DNA of 64,000 nt from an uncultured Bacilli bacterium (lineage in GTDB: Bacteria; Bacillota_I; Bacilli_A; RF39; UBA660). Below the pieces are notes generated by a model. It searched no databases and was not told the DNA's origin. It saw nothing but the letters and a program-made list of their open reading frames with translations. Shown here in pieces: positions 1 to 10,417 of this stretch. The stretch covers positions 24,946 through 88,945 of the forward strand of contig CAKOPG010000004.1 of the NCBI GenBank assembly GCA_934098745.1, written 5' to 3'. The translations under genes were made by a program, and so were the position numbers. Position 1 is the first letter of the stretch. The number at the start of each line of letters is the position of its first letter.

Positions 1-1
1 T

Positions 2-1483
2 ATCTCATCTCTAAGTGCAATTTTAAATAGTAATGATTTAAAAGAACTTACTAGTAACTTATCTCTTCAACATTTAGAAGAATTATCCCACAGTAGCAAA
101 GATAAAATAAATCAAGTAATAGAGAAAAAGACCGAAACTGGTGAAATAAAAAAATATATTTTAGACATCTCATTAATAGATTTTGAGAAAAATAAAATAA
201 TTGTTGTTATGGAAGAAGAAAGTGACTCTACCACAGATACATCCAATGATAAAAATAATAATGAAATAAAAATCCATGAAATGATTGATACTATTTCTGA
301 CTCTCTTTTAAAAATTTATAATATTTTTAATAATAGCAATAATAGCGAAGAAGTAAAAAACATTGGTAATTATATTAATACAATATTATCAGATTTAACT
401 AACAGCTATCCAGAATTTAATAAAAGTTTTAAAGAAAATGCTATATCATTGAGCAGTTTAGGAACGCCATCCTTATTAATTGTTGATGATGACATGATTA
501 CCAGAAATTTGCTTAAGAAAATATTTGCTGATGATTATAATATTAAAATAGCTACAAATGGCGAAGAAGCAATTAAAATACTAGAAGAGAATAATAACAA
601 AAGTATGTTTGAAACCCGTGACAATATTGTCGGAATCTTCCTAGATCTAATAATGCCTGTTATGGATGGCTTTGCCGTTTTAGACTATCTAAATAAAAAT
701 AGTTACCTAAATAAAATACCAGTAGCTATTATTAGTGGAGATTATTCTAAAGAAACAAGAAATAAAGTATATAGTTATCATATTGCTGATATGTTAGAAA
801 AACCATTTAATACAGAAATTATCAAGCATCGTATTAACAATTTAGTTAATCTGTATAAATCAAGTAATTCCTTAAATGAAATGATTCTTAACCAATACTC
901 AGACTTAAAGAATATTATAGATACTATAATCAGTGCATACAAATACGACTATCAAAAAAATATTGAAAATGTCAAAAAATATACCGAAATAATTGGCTTA
1001 GATGTTATGAACAATTACAAAGAATATAATTTAGATGAACTAAAAATTAGTAAGATGAAAGAAGCCTCTTGTTATTATGATATTGGTTATTATGCTATTC
1101 CAAGAGTTATATATAGCAAAGATACTAACTTTACCAAAGAAGAAACAGATATTATCAAAAATTACCCAATTATTGGTTCTAAAATAATTAAATATGGTCT
1201 TAAAAATAATGGCGATAGTATTTTTACAGATTACGCTTATGAAATTACTAAGTATTATCATGAAAGATATGATGGCAGTGGCTATCCAGAAGGCCTATCC
1301 AAAGATAAAATTCCTATAAGCGCCAGCATAGTTTCCTTAGCTGTAGAATATAACAATCTCTTAAATACATACAATAACAATAATGATATTATAAATACAA
1401 TCATCAGTAAAAGTGGTAGTAAATTTAATCCCAAAGTTATCGAAAGCTTTAAAAGAGTTTATCCAAATCTTTCAAATAAGTAA
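2..1483 (+). CDS. Response-regulator protein with degenerate HD-GYP-like domain (5' partial)
   Basis: The reading frame is open to the left edge (codons from base 2, no stop), so the gene begins outside the window; the ATG at 209 is probably internal. Counting from that ATG, residues 88-215 form a receiver domain: acidic residues D93-D95, phospho-acceptor D146 in a LDLIMP context, S176 and K198. Residues 255-385 resemble an HD-GYP domain with an intact GYPEGL motif (358-363) and HER (351-353). The metal ligands are altered: YD replaces HD at 290-291, YP replaces HP at 319-320, and the late Asp is missing at 378-380, so c-di-GMP hydrolysis looks unlikely. The 69 codons before the ATG read like the end of a PAS-type sensor segment. 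The hybrid kinase 11 bp downstream is the likely partner in a phosphorelay. Confidence 0.8.
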   Translation: MSSLSAILNSNDLKELTSNLSLQHLEELSHSSKDKINQVIEKKTETGEIKKYILDISLIDFEKNKIIVVMEEESDSTTDTSNDKNNNEIKIHEMIDTISDSLLKIYNIFNNSNNSEEVKNIGNYINTILSDLTNSYPEFNKSFKENAISLSSLGTPSLLIVDDDMITRNLLKKIFADDYNIKIATNGEEAIKILEENNNKSMFETRDNIVGIFLDLIMPVMDGFAVLDYLNKNSYLNKIPVAIISGDYSKETRNKVYSYHIADMLEKPFNTEIIKHRINNLVNLYKSSNSLNEMILNQYSDLKNIIDTIISAYKYDYQKNIENVKKYTEIIGLDVMNNYKEYNLDELKISKMKEASCYYDIGYYAIPRVIYSKDTNFTKEETDIIKNYPIIGSKIIKYGLKNNGDSIFTDYAYEITKYYHERYDGSGYPEGLSKDKIPISASIVSLAVEYNNLLNTYNNNNDIINTIISKSGSKFNPKVIESFKRVYPNLSNK

Positions 1484-1494
1484 GGGTTGATTTT

Positions 1495-3366
1495 ATGTTC
1501 AATAGTATATCTATTCAAATATGTAGTTTAACTTACGTTATCATGCTTATTATTGTCTATCTTTATAAAAGAAAGTATGATTCATTAGAAAACCGCACGT
1601 ATAAACATTTACTTATTAATACTATATTTATTTTAATATTAGATTTAATGTCTATCTTTATAATTAAAAATCATCTTGATTATACATCCATAAGTAAAAT
1701 TTTTATCAAAGGCTTTTTATGTTTAGTAATGCTTTGGTTTTTGCTGTTTTTTCTATATATTATTCTAAGCCAATATCAAGAAAACGTTAGCAAATTCAAA
1801 GAAATATTCAAGAAAAAGGCCGGCATTAAATTATGGACAGTTTTATTAACTATAACTATGGGGATAGTAATTTATTTACCATTAAAATATTCATCTAATC
1901 CAATATATATATATGGACCAGCTTTTAATTTTACTTATTATATTAGCATGATTTTGTTTATCACCGATGTTATCATTCTTATAGTTAGCAAAAATAAAAT
2001 AAGCAACAGTAGAAAAATAACATTATTAATATTTATTTTAATAATTTCTATAGTATATTCACTTCAATTCATTTATAATGATTTACTACTTATAAGTAGT
2101 GTTTTAGCACTAATAACAGTATTTATGTATTTTATCTTAGTTAACCCCGACATACGCTATATAGATGAATTAAATGAGTTACGTGAGGCAGCCGAAAGTG
2201 CTAACAAAGCCAAAACAGAATTCTTAGCCAGTATGTCCCACGAAATAAGAACCCCTATGAATGCCATCATAGGACTTACTGATTCTGCTTTGACCAACGA
2301 TTTACCAAATAGCGTTCGTGAAGATATTAAAAACATCAACAACGCTGGTCAAATTCTATTAGAGATTATTAACAATATTCTAGATATATCAAAAATAGAA
2401 GAAGGAAAAATGGAACTAGTTAATGCTCCATATAACATTTCCAATATTGTTCAAGAATTATCTAATATCGTTATCGTAAGAATAGGGGAAAAGCCAATTA
2501 GATTTAATACCAATATTGATTCAAATATTCCATGTAAATTATATGGCGATGAAACGAAAATTTTTCAGATATGTCTAAATCTTTTGAATAATGCAGCTAA
2601 ATATACTGATAAAGGAGAAATAACTCTAAGTATTACCAGTAGAGCATTCAGTGACATAGCATATTTAACAATTAGTGTCAAAGATACTGGTAAAGGCATA
2701 AAGAAAGAAGACTATGATAAATTATTCGAAAAATTCACTCGTCTAGACAAACAAGCTAATCAGACAATTGAAGGTACAGGTTTAGGCTTGGTAATTACCA
2801 AAGAAATGGTGCAACTTATGAATGGTAAAATTAGTTTTACCAGTGAATATGGTAGGGGATCAACATTTAACGTTATGATACCCCAGAAAATAATAGATAG
2901 TAAGCCAATTGGCGTTATTAATGATTTTGATTTAAAAGAAAAAGAAATTACTTACTTCAACGGTTCAAACTATAAAATACTAGTAGTAGATGATAATAAA
3001 TTAAACCTTAAAGTAGCCGAAAAATTGCTAAGACCATATAACTTTCAAGTTACTACCGTTACTAGTGGTTTAGCTTGCTTAAATTATACTAAAAAAACTA
3101 AATATGATTTAATTTTTCTAGATCACATGATGCCAGAAATGGATGGTATTCAAACATTAAAATACTTAAAACAAAGAGTAGATTTTGTTAATACCCCAAT
3201 TGTAGCATTAACTGCAAATGCCATTTCCGGAATGAAAGAAATGTATTTAAAAGAAGGTTTTGATGATTATTTATCTAAACCAATTGATCAAGTAAAATTA
3301 AATGAAGTCTTAAAAAGAAACTTAAAAATAGAGGAAAGTAATCCTCAAAATAACAAAATGGAATAG
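1495..3366 (+). CDS. Membrane hybrid sensor histidine kinase (HisKA-HATPase-REC)
   Basis: This 623-residue protein has about seven hydrophobic segments in residues 5-215. A HisKA domain follows with the H-box [11 protein letters not shown] (H249), then an ATPase with N-box (N365/N366), G1 DTGKG (397-401) and G2 GTGLGLV (427-433). A C-terminal receiver domain (about 493-610) has D499/D500, phospho-acceptor D543 and K595. It should autophosphorylate on H249 and pass the phosphate to D543, then possibly to the receiver of the preceding gene through a phosphotransfer protein not seen here. The N-terminal multi-helix region is probably the sensor; its signal is unknown. The start is ATG 11 bp after the upstream stop, with a weak ribosome site, suggesting co-transcription. 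Confidence 0.9.
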   Translation: MFNSISIQICSLTYVIMLIIVYLYKRKYDSLENRTYKHLLINTIFILILDLMSIFIIKNHLDYTSISKIFIKGFLCLVMLWFLLFFLYIILSQYQENVSKFKEIFKKKAGIKLWTVLLTITMGIVIYLPLKYSSNPIYIYGPAFNFTYYISMILFITDVIILIVSKNKISNSRKITLLIFILIISIVYSLQFIYNDLLLISSVLALITVFMYFILVNPDIRYIDELNELREAAESANKAKTEFLASMSHEIRTPMNAIIGLTDSALTNDLPNSVREDIKNINNAGQILLEIINNILDISKIEEGKMELVNAPYNISNIVQELSNIVIVRIGEKPIRFNTNIDSNIPCKLYGDETKIFQICLNLLNNAAKYTDKGEITLSITSRAFSDIAYLTISVKDTGKGIKKEDYDKLFEKFTRLDKQANQTIEGTGLGLVITKEMVQLMNGKISFTSEYGRGSTFNVMIPQKIIDSKPIGVINDFDLKEKEITYFNGSNYKILVVDDNKLNLKVAEKLLRPYNFQVTTVTSGLACLNYTKKTKYDLIFLDHMMPEMDGIQTLKYLKQRVDFVNTPIVALTANAISGMKEMYLKEGFDDYLSKPIDQVKLNEVLKRNLKIEESNPQNNKME

Positions 3367-3390
3367 TGATAATCACTATTCTTTTTATTA
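3361..3390 (+). terminator. Intrinsic terminator after the hybrid kinase
   Basis: GAATAGTG (3361-3368) pairs with CACTATTC (3374-3381) around a 5-nt loop, followed by TTTTT. It overlaps the stop codon of the kinase. Confidence 0.8.
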
Positions 3391-3399
3391 TTAAATTTC

Positions 3400-3430
3400 T
3401 TGACAATTATTTAAAAAGTGTTATTATAAT
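3400..3430 (+). promoter_or_regulatory. Promoter of the 3454 gene
   Basis: TTGACA at 3400-3405 and TATAAT at 3425-3430, separated by 19 bp (longer than ideal), 24 bp before the ATG. An AAGGAGGA ribosome site lies between. Confidence 0.6.
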
Positions 3431-3453
3431 AGAAAAATGATTAAGGAGGAATT

Positions 3454-3927
3454 ATGTTAAATAATTCAAATGACAAAAAATTTATTGCCACCATAAAATA
3501 TCTTAAAGAGTTAAATCAAGCATCAAAAAAATCTGAAGATTTTCTAACACCCGAGGAACAACTAATAACAATTATTAAAAATGCAATTGTTTCATCGCCA
3601 GATAATGCTGGTAGTATATTTTTTAAAACTACCAAAGAAGGAAAATTAGTTGTCAGTAGTGTCCAACCTCACAGTTATAACTGGCCCTTAAAAAATAAAA
3701 TTATTGATCTCGACACAGTTTTATCAACTTGTGAAAAACTAGGCATTTCATGGCAATTAAAACCTCGAGAAATATACGCCTTTGAAAGAAACAATGAAGA
3801 AACAACCATTCTAGATGAATTTGGTAATCCGGTAGTCAAAGTTGATACAGAACTATTATTTGGTATTGATATCAAAAATTATAAATCAACCATTAAAATT
3901 AGAAAAAAAGCAAAAAACAAAGAGTAG
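3454..3927 (+). CDS. Small protein of unknown function
   Basis: I do not recognise this 157-residue protein. It is soluble, with no signal peptide or membrane segment, a helical charged N-terminal third and a basic tail ending KIRKKAKNKE. The start is ATG with a strong AAGGAGG ribosome site. It has its own promoter and terminator, so it is monocistronic between the two-component genes and a convergent membrane gene. The codon use and composition match its neighbours. Confidence 0.7.
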   Translation: MLNNSNDKKFIATIKYLKELNQASKKSEDFLTPEEQLITIIKNAIVSSPDNAGSIFFKTTKEGKLVVSSVQPHSYNWPLKNKIIDLDTVLSTCEKLGISWQLKPREIYAFERNNEETTILDEFGNPVVKVDTELLFGIDIKNYKSTIKIRKKAKNKE

Positions 3928-3947
3928 TTTTCAAAGCACTACTCTTT
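3919..3947. terminator. Bidirectional terminator between convergent genes
   Basis: AAAGAGTAGT (3919-3928) pairs perfectly with ACTACTCTTT (3938-3947). The stem overlaps the 3' ends of the genes on both strands. Confidence 0.75.
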
Positions 3948-5478
3948 AACTATTATAAGAAACACTAACACTATATTGTGAATTATCAATATTAGCCAAT
4001 TTTTCAAAAAAAGCAAAATCATCATCTTCATACAAAATTTTATAATTGTTATCTTTATCCAAAATATCAAATAATTGACTATCATTTTTATATATCAAAA
4101 CATGTGTTATTTGATAAAATTCAAACCTTTCACGATAATTACTAACTATATACTCATAATCATCAAAAATATCGTAATCAAATCCGCTAAATTGTTTTGT
4201 ATATAAATCAGCTCTTGAATCAATAAAAACAGGGATATTATTAAATAGAAGATAACTTCCAAAATTATAATCATTAAATATTTTAGCTTTACCCAAATCG
4301 ACATTATCTAAAATATATTTAGTAGCGTCTACCGGGTAAAAAGATTTATCGACAAAATCATTTTTTGATTGCCTATAAAACAGAAATCCCGAAAATAACA
4401 AAACAGCAACGAATGAAACCCCAATAGCTATTTTTTTATTAAAGAAATTTATAATTGTTTCTTCTTTTAAAATATTAGGCTTTTTTACAAAATCAGAAAA
4501 TACTCTGGCATAATAAATTGTCCCAATTAAAGCCAGTAAAGACATGTGCCTAATAGAAACAATAGACATTAAAGTAAGGCCTAATACCATAAAAATATCT
4601 CTTAACCTAGGTTTTGTAAATATTGCTAAAAATAAAGTTTCAAAAACAATAATAATGGTAAAAGGACTGTCCTTCCATGACATCATCTGATGTTCTGATA
4701 TATATTCTTGAGAATTACCCATCATTGTCTTAATTAAATAAGTATATGGTGTATCACCAATTGGCGTAATCAATCCCGTTACTAAACTAAAAGCCATAAT
4801 TATTAATAAATATTTTACAAACTTATCTTCATCAGTTACAATTTTTTTTTCGAGCAAATTTCCTAAAAATTTCCACTTAGTACCTAACCAAACAATTAAA
4901 GCTTCAGCCAAATATGGTAAGTAAATAATAAAATAAAATGGCCATACAGCAACATGTATGTTACATAATACAAGAGATATTAATAACAATCCATATACAT
5001 ATATTTTTTTCTTATTCTTTAAAAATGATTCAATAAATTCAATTTCTAAAGCAAATAAAATAAAACTAACAAGTTGTGCTCTAGCAGTTACAAATCCACT
5101 CAAAGAAAGTGCACAAATAAAGGTAGCAAAAGCCGCTATTCCTAGATTATGACAAATTTTTTGATTAACTTTAAAAATAATCCATAAAAGAATTATAAAC
5201 AATATAATTGAAGAAATATAAATACCAGTAAAACCAAAAAAATGATATATTACATATATAAACACATCGTATAACCAGTGAGGATAAGTATATGCTAATC
5301 CCGTATGAAAAGAAAAATGATCCATCATATCAATTCCACTATTAGTAATTAATTCACCAATCTTTATCGTATAAAAAGTATCATTTTGAAATCCTTTTTT
5401 TACCAATCCTATTGCTAAAATAGTTATCCATATAATAAATAAATTTTTAAATACTTTTTTCTTTTTTTCCACTACCAT
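3946..5478 (-). CDS. Polytopic membrane protein, glycosyltransferase (GT39/PMT)-like
   Basis: About 510 residues with roughly eleven hydrophobic segments. The N-terminal extracytoplasmic loop contains a G-x-D-x-x-D-x-F-S stretch and a tryptophan-rich PHWLYD motif. Such acidic first-loop motifs are typical of lipid-phosphate-sugar dependent glycosyltransferases. A soluble C-terminal domain has the pattern FNDYNFGSYLLF and IDSRADLY, seen in bacterial membrane proteins of this broad family. The likely role is transfer of a sugar onto a surface glycan or protein; the donor is not evident. I prefer the ATG at 5478; a GTG two codons upstream (5484) is also possible. The functional assignment is tentative. 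Confidence 0.6.
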   Translation of the reverse strand: MVVEKKKKVFKNLFIIWITILAIGLVKKGFQNDTFYTIKIGELITNSGIDMMDHFSFHTGLAYTYPHWLYDVFIYVIYHFFGFTGIYISSIILFIILLWIIFKVNQKICHNLGIAAFATFICALSLSGFVTARAQLVSFILFALEIEFIESFLKNKKKIYVYGLLLISLVLCNIHVAVWPFYFIIYLPYLAEALIVWLGTKWKFLGNLLEKKIVTDEDKFVKYLLIIMAFSLVTGLITPIGDTPYTYLIKTMMGNSQEYISEHQMMSWKDSPFTIIIVFETLFLAIFTKPRLRDIFMVLGLTLMSIVSIRHMSLLALIGTIYYARVFSDFVKKPNILKEETIINFFNKKIAIGVSFVAVLLFSGFLFYRQSKNDFVDKSFYPVDATKYILDNVDLGKAKIFNDYNFGSYLLFNNIPVFIDSRADLYTKQFSGFDYDIFDDYEYIVSNYRERFEFYQITHVLIYKNDSQLFDILDKDNNYKILYEDDDFAFFEKLANIDNSQYSVSVSYNS

Positions 5479-5546
5479 CACCACATTAAATATATCACAT
5501 AAAAAATATATTTACAATTTATTAGACATTTTTATTACACTAAAAT

Positions 5547-5584
5547 TAAAAAAACGTTATATTATAAAAAGCGTAAATATAACG
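5547..5584 (-). terminator. Terminator of the flippase gene (minus strand)
   Basis: CGTTATATT (5555-5563) pairs with AATATAACG (5576-5584). Read on the minus strand it is followed by a run of T (A-run at 5547-5554 on the plus strand). Confidence 0.75.
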
Positions 5585-5611
5585 ATTACAAACAATTAAA
5601 CTAATCAAAAA

Positions 5612-6895
5612 CTATCTAGTTAGTGACTTCTTAACATAGTAAATATGTTGTCCTGTTACATATATAATATTAACTAAACTAGCCACAATAAATCCCCATA
5701 TTCCTATAAAGAATGGCAAAACTATAAGTAAAACATTCTTAATTATAGCTCCGACTAATGTTCCATACATAGCTTGCTTTGCCATATTTGTGGCCTGTAA
5801 ATAAGAAGTAAGAGGTCCTTGAATATAATGCAGTAAAAAGAATGGTGCTATTACCCTAATATAAGTAACTCCTAGTTCAGTATTATAAACAAGTTTTAAA
5901 AGCATTCCCGGAATCAACATATTGATAATTGTAAAAAGCACCCCAATAACCAAAGAAATTCCTATCGCTTGCTTTAATTTTTTCTTAATATAATCATAAT
6001 TCCTACTAGCATAATTATTTGCAATGACCGGTAATAAAGAAGTGGCAATAGCCATAGTAAAGAAAGAGGGAAGCAACAATAATGGATAAACATATCCTGT
6101 AATTACTCCATATTCCAAAGTAATATAACTATTAGTAAAACCTACCTTAAGCATCACAAATGTTAAAATTACCGGTTCTAAAAAATAAGATATTGATCCT
6201 ATTAATCTACTTCCTGTAGAAGATAATGAAATATCCATTAAATCCTTAAAAATCATTTTATCAAACTTAAAATCATTTATATTAATCTTTTTATTAGGAA
6301 TAAACAAAATTAAACAAATTATTGAAGAGAATTCACTGATAACATTAATTAGTACAACTCCTACACAGGCAATATTAATTCCATATTCTAATAACTTTGG
6401 TATTAAGAAAATAATAAATCCAAATCTTACTAACTGTTCTACTATATTAGAAACAACATAAGGTCCCATATTTTCTTTTCCATAAAAATACCCCTTCAAA
6501 ATACTAGAAAGACAAATAAAAGGTAAAGTGAATCCAATAGCCATAATTGGATATTTTGTCATATCATTATTGAGAAGTTTTGTAGCAATAGTTGGTGCTA
6601 ATAATATTAACAAAATCATTAAAATAAAATTATATATTAAACTAACAGGTATAATTGATAAAACAATTTTTTTACTTTTTCCATTCTCTGAAACTAATTT
6701 ACTAATGGAAGTAGATAATGACATAGTACACAAAGTAATAAAAAGATTAAAAGTAGGTAAAACTAGCATATACAAAGAAATGCCATCATCTCCAATACTT
6801 CTAGTTAAAAATATTTTAATGATCATTGCTAGTATTTTAGTAATTAATCCACCAATGATTAAAATAATTGTTGATTTAATAAATTTATTTTTCAT
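5612..6895 (-). CDS. SpoVB/MurJ-like lipid flippase (MOP superfamily)
   Basis: 427 residues, hydrophobic throughout with about twelve membrane helices. The N-terminus (TKILAMIIKIFLTRSIGDDG) and the following TFNLF-TLCTMSLSTSISKL region match the stage V sporulation protein B/polysaccharide exporter family of MOP flippases. Members export lipid-linked oligosaccharides such as lipid II across the membrane. The usual length is near 500, so this one is compact. It is divergently arranged with murC, with only 70 bp between the starts, which supports a cell-wall role. It could instead flip another polyprenyl-linked glycan. Confidence 0.8.
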   Translation of the reverse strand: MKNKFIKSTIILIIGGLITKILAMIIKIFLTRSIGDDGISLYMLVLPTFNLFITLCTMSLSTSISKLVSENGKSKKIVLSIIPVSLIYNFILMILLILLAPTIATKLLNNDMTKYPIMAIGFTLPFICLSSILKGYFYGKENMGPYVVSNIVEQLVRFGFIIFLIPKLLEYGINIACVGVVLINVISEFSSIICLILFIPNKKININDFKFDKMIFKDLMDISLSSTGSRLIGSISYFLEPVILTFVMLKVGFTNSYITLEYGVITGYVYPLLLLPSFFTMAIATSLLPVIANNYASRNYDYIKKKLKQAIGISLVIGVLFTIINMLIPGMLLKLVYNTELGVTYIRVIAPFFLLHYIQGPLTSYLQATNMAKQAMYGTLVGAIIKNVLLIVLPFFIGIWGFIVASLVNIIYVTGQHIYYVKKSLTR

Positions 6896-6934
6896 AATAA
6901 ATTATATGTTTTTAGTTTATATTTATTTTTAATA

Positions 6935-6943
6935 TGATATAAT
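6935..6943 (+). promoter_or_regulatory. Extended -10 promoter of murC
   Basis: TG-A-TATAAT (6935-6943) lies 22 bp before the murC ATG. The -35 region is poor, as is usual with an extended -10. Confidence 0.6.
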
Positions 6944-6965
6944 TAATTAGAAGGAAAGTGATAAC

Positions 6966-8270
6966 ATGTACCATTTTATTGGTATAAAAGGTGCTGGTAT
7001 GAGTGCCTTAGCCGTAATTTTAAAACAGTTAGGTCATTCCGTTAAAGGAAGTGATCTTTCCAAACATTTTTTTACTGAGGCCGAATTAATCAATAATGCC
7101 ATTCCATTTACTGAATATAATGAAATGAATATTACTGCAGGTTTAACCATAATTAAAGGAGCATCTATAAAAGAAGATAACATCGAGTTAATTAAAGCCA
7201 GAAAGTTAAACTTAGAAATAATTGAGTATCAAGAAATGTTAGGAAAACTAACCCAAAAATATAAGTCTATATGTATAGCAGGCTGTCATGGAAAAACAAC
7301 TACAACAGCCATGACCGCTCACGTTTTAGATAATGCCATAGGAATTAATTATTTAATAGGTGATGGTACAGGACACGCAAACAAAGAAAATACCTTATTT
7401 GCTTTAGAAAGTTGTGAATACAAGCGTCATTTTTTATCCTATCATCCTTACTATGTTGTTATTTTAAACATTGATTTAGATCATGTCGATTATTATCATG
7501 ACATTTCTGATATAGTTAATGCCTATGAAAGTTTTGCAAATTTAACTGAGAAGAAAGTTGTTGCAAATGGTGATGATGAAAATGTCAAAAAAATGAATTT
7601 ATCAAAGACCCCATTTCTATTTGGCTTAAATGAAGAAAATAACCTTTATGCTAAAAATATTTCTTACACCAAAGATGGTATTTCTTTTGATGCATTTTTA
7701 GAAAAACAATTTTATAGTCATTTTGATTTTCCTATATATGGAACCCATCAATTACTTGACTCCCTTGCTGTAATAAGTATTTGCTACCTAGAAGGAATCA
7801 ATCCCACTATTATAAATGAATATTTTAAGACTTTTAAAGGTGCTAAAAGAAGATTTACAGAAACTGTAGTTGGCAATAATATTATTATTGATGATTATGC
7901 TCATCACCCAAATGAAATAAAATCAACAATTAATGCCATCAAACAAAAATATCCTGATAAATTAATTATCTCCATTTTTCAACCACACACTTTTTCCAGA
8001 ACAAAAGAATTTGCTAAAGAAATAGCTGAGGCTTTAGGAAATACTGATGCTTCTTACATCATGAAAATTCATCCAGCTCGTGAAAAACAAGAACAATTTC
8101 CTGATGTTACTAACAATATAATTATTTCTAAGATGAATAAAGCTTATCCAATAGAAATAACTGATGCCCTTGTTTTAGATAAGTATGATAATGCCGTCTT
8201 CATATTTATGTCACCAAATGATTTAAGTAAACTAGAAGAAGATTTAATAAAGTTAAAAGAAAAAAAATAA
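6966..8270 (+). CDS. murC: UDP-N-acetylmuramate--L-alanine ligase MurC
   Basis: MurC adds L-alanine to UDP-MurNAc in the cytoplasm, the first peptide step of peptidoglycan synthesis. The 434-residue protein starts with the Rossmann glycine-rich stretch GIKGAGMSALAV (residues 6-17) and has the Mur-ligase ATP loop GCHGKTTTT near residue 105, with Cys where Thr is common. The central domain has the NIDLDHVDYYH stretch and the C-terminal domain has DDYAHHPNEI. Length is normal for the family. ATG at 6966 follows AAGGAAAGTGA and an extended -10 promoter. It is monocistronic, ending at a strong terminator. murD is 54 kb away in the same window. Confidence 0.93.
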   Translation: MYHFIGIKGAGMSALAVILKQLGHSVKGSDLSKHFFTEAELINNAIPFTEYNEMNITAGLTIIKGASIKEDNIELIKARKLNLEIIEYQEMLGKLTQKYKSICIAGCHGKTTTTAMTAHVLDNAIGINYLIGDGTGHANKENTLFALESCEYKRHFLSYHPYYVVILNIDLDHVDYYHDISDIVNAYESFANLTEKKVVANGDDENVKKMNLSKTPFLFGLNEENNLYAKNISYTKDGISFDAFLEKQFYSHFDFPIYGTHQLLDSLAVISICYLEGINPTIINEYFKTFKGAKRRFTETVVGNNIIIDDYAHHPNEIKSTINAIKQKYPDKLIISIFQPHTFSRTKEFAKEIAEALGNTDASYIMKIHPAREKQEQFPDVTNNIIISKMNKAYPIEITDALVLDKYDNAVFIFMSPNDLSKLEEDLIKLKEKK

Positions 8271-8306
8271 AAAAGTTTTACGAAAAAAAAGTAAAACTCT
8301 TTTTTA
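8271..8306 (+). terminator. Terminator after murC
   Basis: AGTTTTAC (8274-8281) pairs with GTAAAACT (8291-8298), followed by CTTTTTT. Confidence 0.75.
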
Positions 8307-8338
8307 TTTACGAACAATATTAATGAGGAGGTGAGAAT

Positions 8339-10417
8339 ATGAAAAATTATGTCGTTTTACAAGATGGCCTAAAAGAATGTGGAAGCGCTTGCCTTTTGTC
8401 AATAATTAGGTACTATGGAGGAGATATTAGTCTTGATAAAATTATAGAGTTAACTTCAACAACTAAAGAGGGAACATCTTTTTACATGTTACAAATAGCA
8501 GCTAAAGAATTAGGACTATTATCTAAAGGTTATAAAATAACAGATATAAATAAGTTAATTGAAATAAAAAAACCATTTATTAGTCAAGTAGTTATAAAAA
8601 ATTATACACATTTTGTTGTTGTTTATAAACTAAAAAATAACAAAATAACTCTTATGGATCCAGCTAAAGGAATGGTTAATATTTCTTTAAATGAATTTAA
8701 AAATATTTATACTGGCAATATTTTAATACTAGAGCCATTTAAACCATTACCAATATTCAAAAGTTCTAACTATGTTATAAATATCATTAAAGCAATACTT
8801 TATAATAATAAAAAAATTATTATAAATTTGATTCTTCTAACTTTAATGATTATGGTTTTTACTGGTCTTTATAGTTATCATTTTAAAATAATTATAGACT
8901 ATGTTATTAATACTAATAGTTTAAACCTTTTAGTCATTACAATTATCTTTCTAATAATCTTTACTATTAAAATATCCCTTGAATACTTACGTAGTAATCT
9001 TTTGATGTACTTTAACCAAAAAATAGATTTATCCATAATTACGACGACCATAAATAAAATCATCTCACTTCCTTATAGTTATTATAAAAACAAAACTACT
9101 GGAGAAATGATTTCACGTATAAATGATTTGTTTTCCATTAAAAATGTTATTTCCAAATTAATTATAATATTCTTTTTAGATTTCTTTCTTATTATTGGAA
9201 CCTTTCTAATATTATTTAAAATAAATAAGAATATAACTTTAATTTTATTAATAATAACTATTTGTTACTTTTTTATCTTTCTAATATATAAAAATAGTAT
9301 TAAAAATATTACTTATACCATTCAAGAAGATAATTCGAATCTTAATTCTATACTAGTTGAATCAATTAGTAGTTATGAAACAATTAAAGGATTAACATTA
9401 GAAAAAAACTTTATTAGCAAGATAAATAGTTTATATTTAAAATACATAAATAGTAATTTACTACTTAGTAAAACCATCAATCAAGAAGAATTCCTTAAAA
9501 ATTTTTTTGAAGGTATCTTATTACTACTATGTACTTATTTAGGCTCAAAGTATATTATGGATAAAACATTAACTATTGGCACTATGATAACTTATAATAC
9601 ACTCATTTATTATTTTATTACTCCTACTAAGGATTTCTTTAGTTTTTATAAAGAATTTATTTATACTAAAAATAGTATTAAAAGAATAAACAATTTATTA
9701 AATATAAAATATGAAAAGTTAGACAAGAAAAGCAATTTATTAGTAATGGGGTCTATTGATATTAGGAATTTATCTTTTTCGTATAATCAACAAAAAAATA
9801 TTTTAAATAATATAAGTCTGTCTATTCGAAGAGGGGATAAAGTATTAATTTTGGGTTCTTCAGGATCCGGCAAATCAACTCTTTTAAAGGTATTATACAA
9901 GTATTATGATATAAATAGAGGCATGATTTATATAGATAATTATGATTTTCTTGATTTTACCATTAGAGATATTCGTGAAAATATTACTTATATTTCACAA
10001 AATGAACTATTATATACGGATACTATAAAAAACAACATTATATTAGATAGAGAAGTATCAGCTGAAAAGTTTTTACATGTGTGTCGTTTAACATATGTAG
10101 AGGATATACTTAAAGATAATCTTCTGTCATATAATTTTGTCTTAGAAGAAAATGGTGCTAATATTTCTGGTGGACAAAGGCAACGCATTATTTTAGCAAG
10201 GTCTTTACTAAAAAACACCCCAATTATCATGCTTGATGAAGCGTTAAATGAAATAGATATTACTTTAGAAAGAAAGATATTAAAAAATATTTTTATATAC
10301 TACTATAATAAAACAATTATTATCGTATCTCATAGACACGATAATATGGACTTATATGACAAAGTAATATATATAGAGAACGGTTCTTTAAAGGAAGTGA
10401 AGACAAAACGTGCATGA
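8339..10417 (+). CDS. Bacteriocin-processing ABC exporter with C39 peptidase domain
   Basis: This 692-residue protein cleaves double-glycine leaders and exports the mature peptides. Residues 1-130 form a C39 cysteine peptidase: Q8, C14 (GLKECGSACLL), H91 (YTHFVVVY) and D107 (MDPAKG). Six membrane helices span about 160-430. The ATPase has Walker A GSSGSGKS (506-513), signature ISGGQ (609-613), Walker B IIMLDE (629-634) and switch H665. ATG is preceded by GAGGAGGTGAG. It overlaps the next gene by 8 bp and is followed within 600 bp by two small genes with GG leaders, its evident substrates. It belongs to the ComA/LagD-type PCAT family and is complete. Confidence 0.93.
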   Translation: MKNYVVLQDGLKECGSACLLSIIRYYGGDISLDKIIELTSTTKEGTSFYMLQIAAKELGLLSKGYKITDINKLIEIKKPFISQVVIKNYTHFVVVYKLKNNKITLMDPAKGMVNISLNEFKNIYTGNILILEPFKPLPIFKSSNYVINIIKAILYNNKKIIINLILLTLMIMVFTGLYSYHFKIIIDYVINTNSLNLLVITIIFLIIFTIKISLEYLRSNLLMYFNQKIDLSIITTTINKIISLPYSYYKNKTTGEMISRINDLFSIKNVISKLIIIFFLDFFLIIGTFLILFKINKNITLILLIITICYFFIFLIYKNSIKNITYTIQEDNSNLNSILVESISSYETIKGLTLEKNFISKINSLYLKYINSNLLLSKTINQEEFLKNFFEGILLLLCTYLGSKYIMDKTLTIGTMITYNTLIYYFITPTKDFFSFYKEFIYTKNSIKRINNLLNIKYEKLDKKSNLLVMGSIDIRNLSFSYNQQKNILNNISLSIRRGDKVLILGSSGSGKSTLLKVLYKYYDINRGMIYIDNYDFLDFTIRDIRENITYISQNELLYTDTIKNNIILDREVSAEKFLHVCRLTYVEDILKDNLLSYNFVLEENGANISGGQRQRIILARSLLKNTPIIMLDEALNEIDITLERKILKNIFIYYYNKTIIIVSHRHDNMDLYDKVIYIENGSLKEVKTKRA

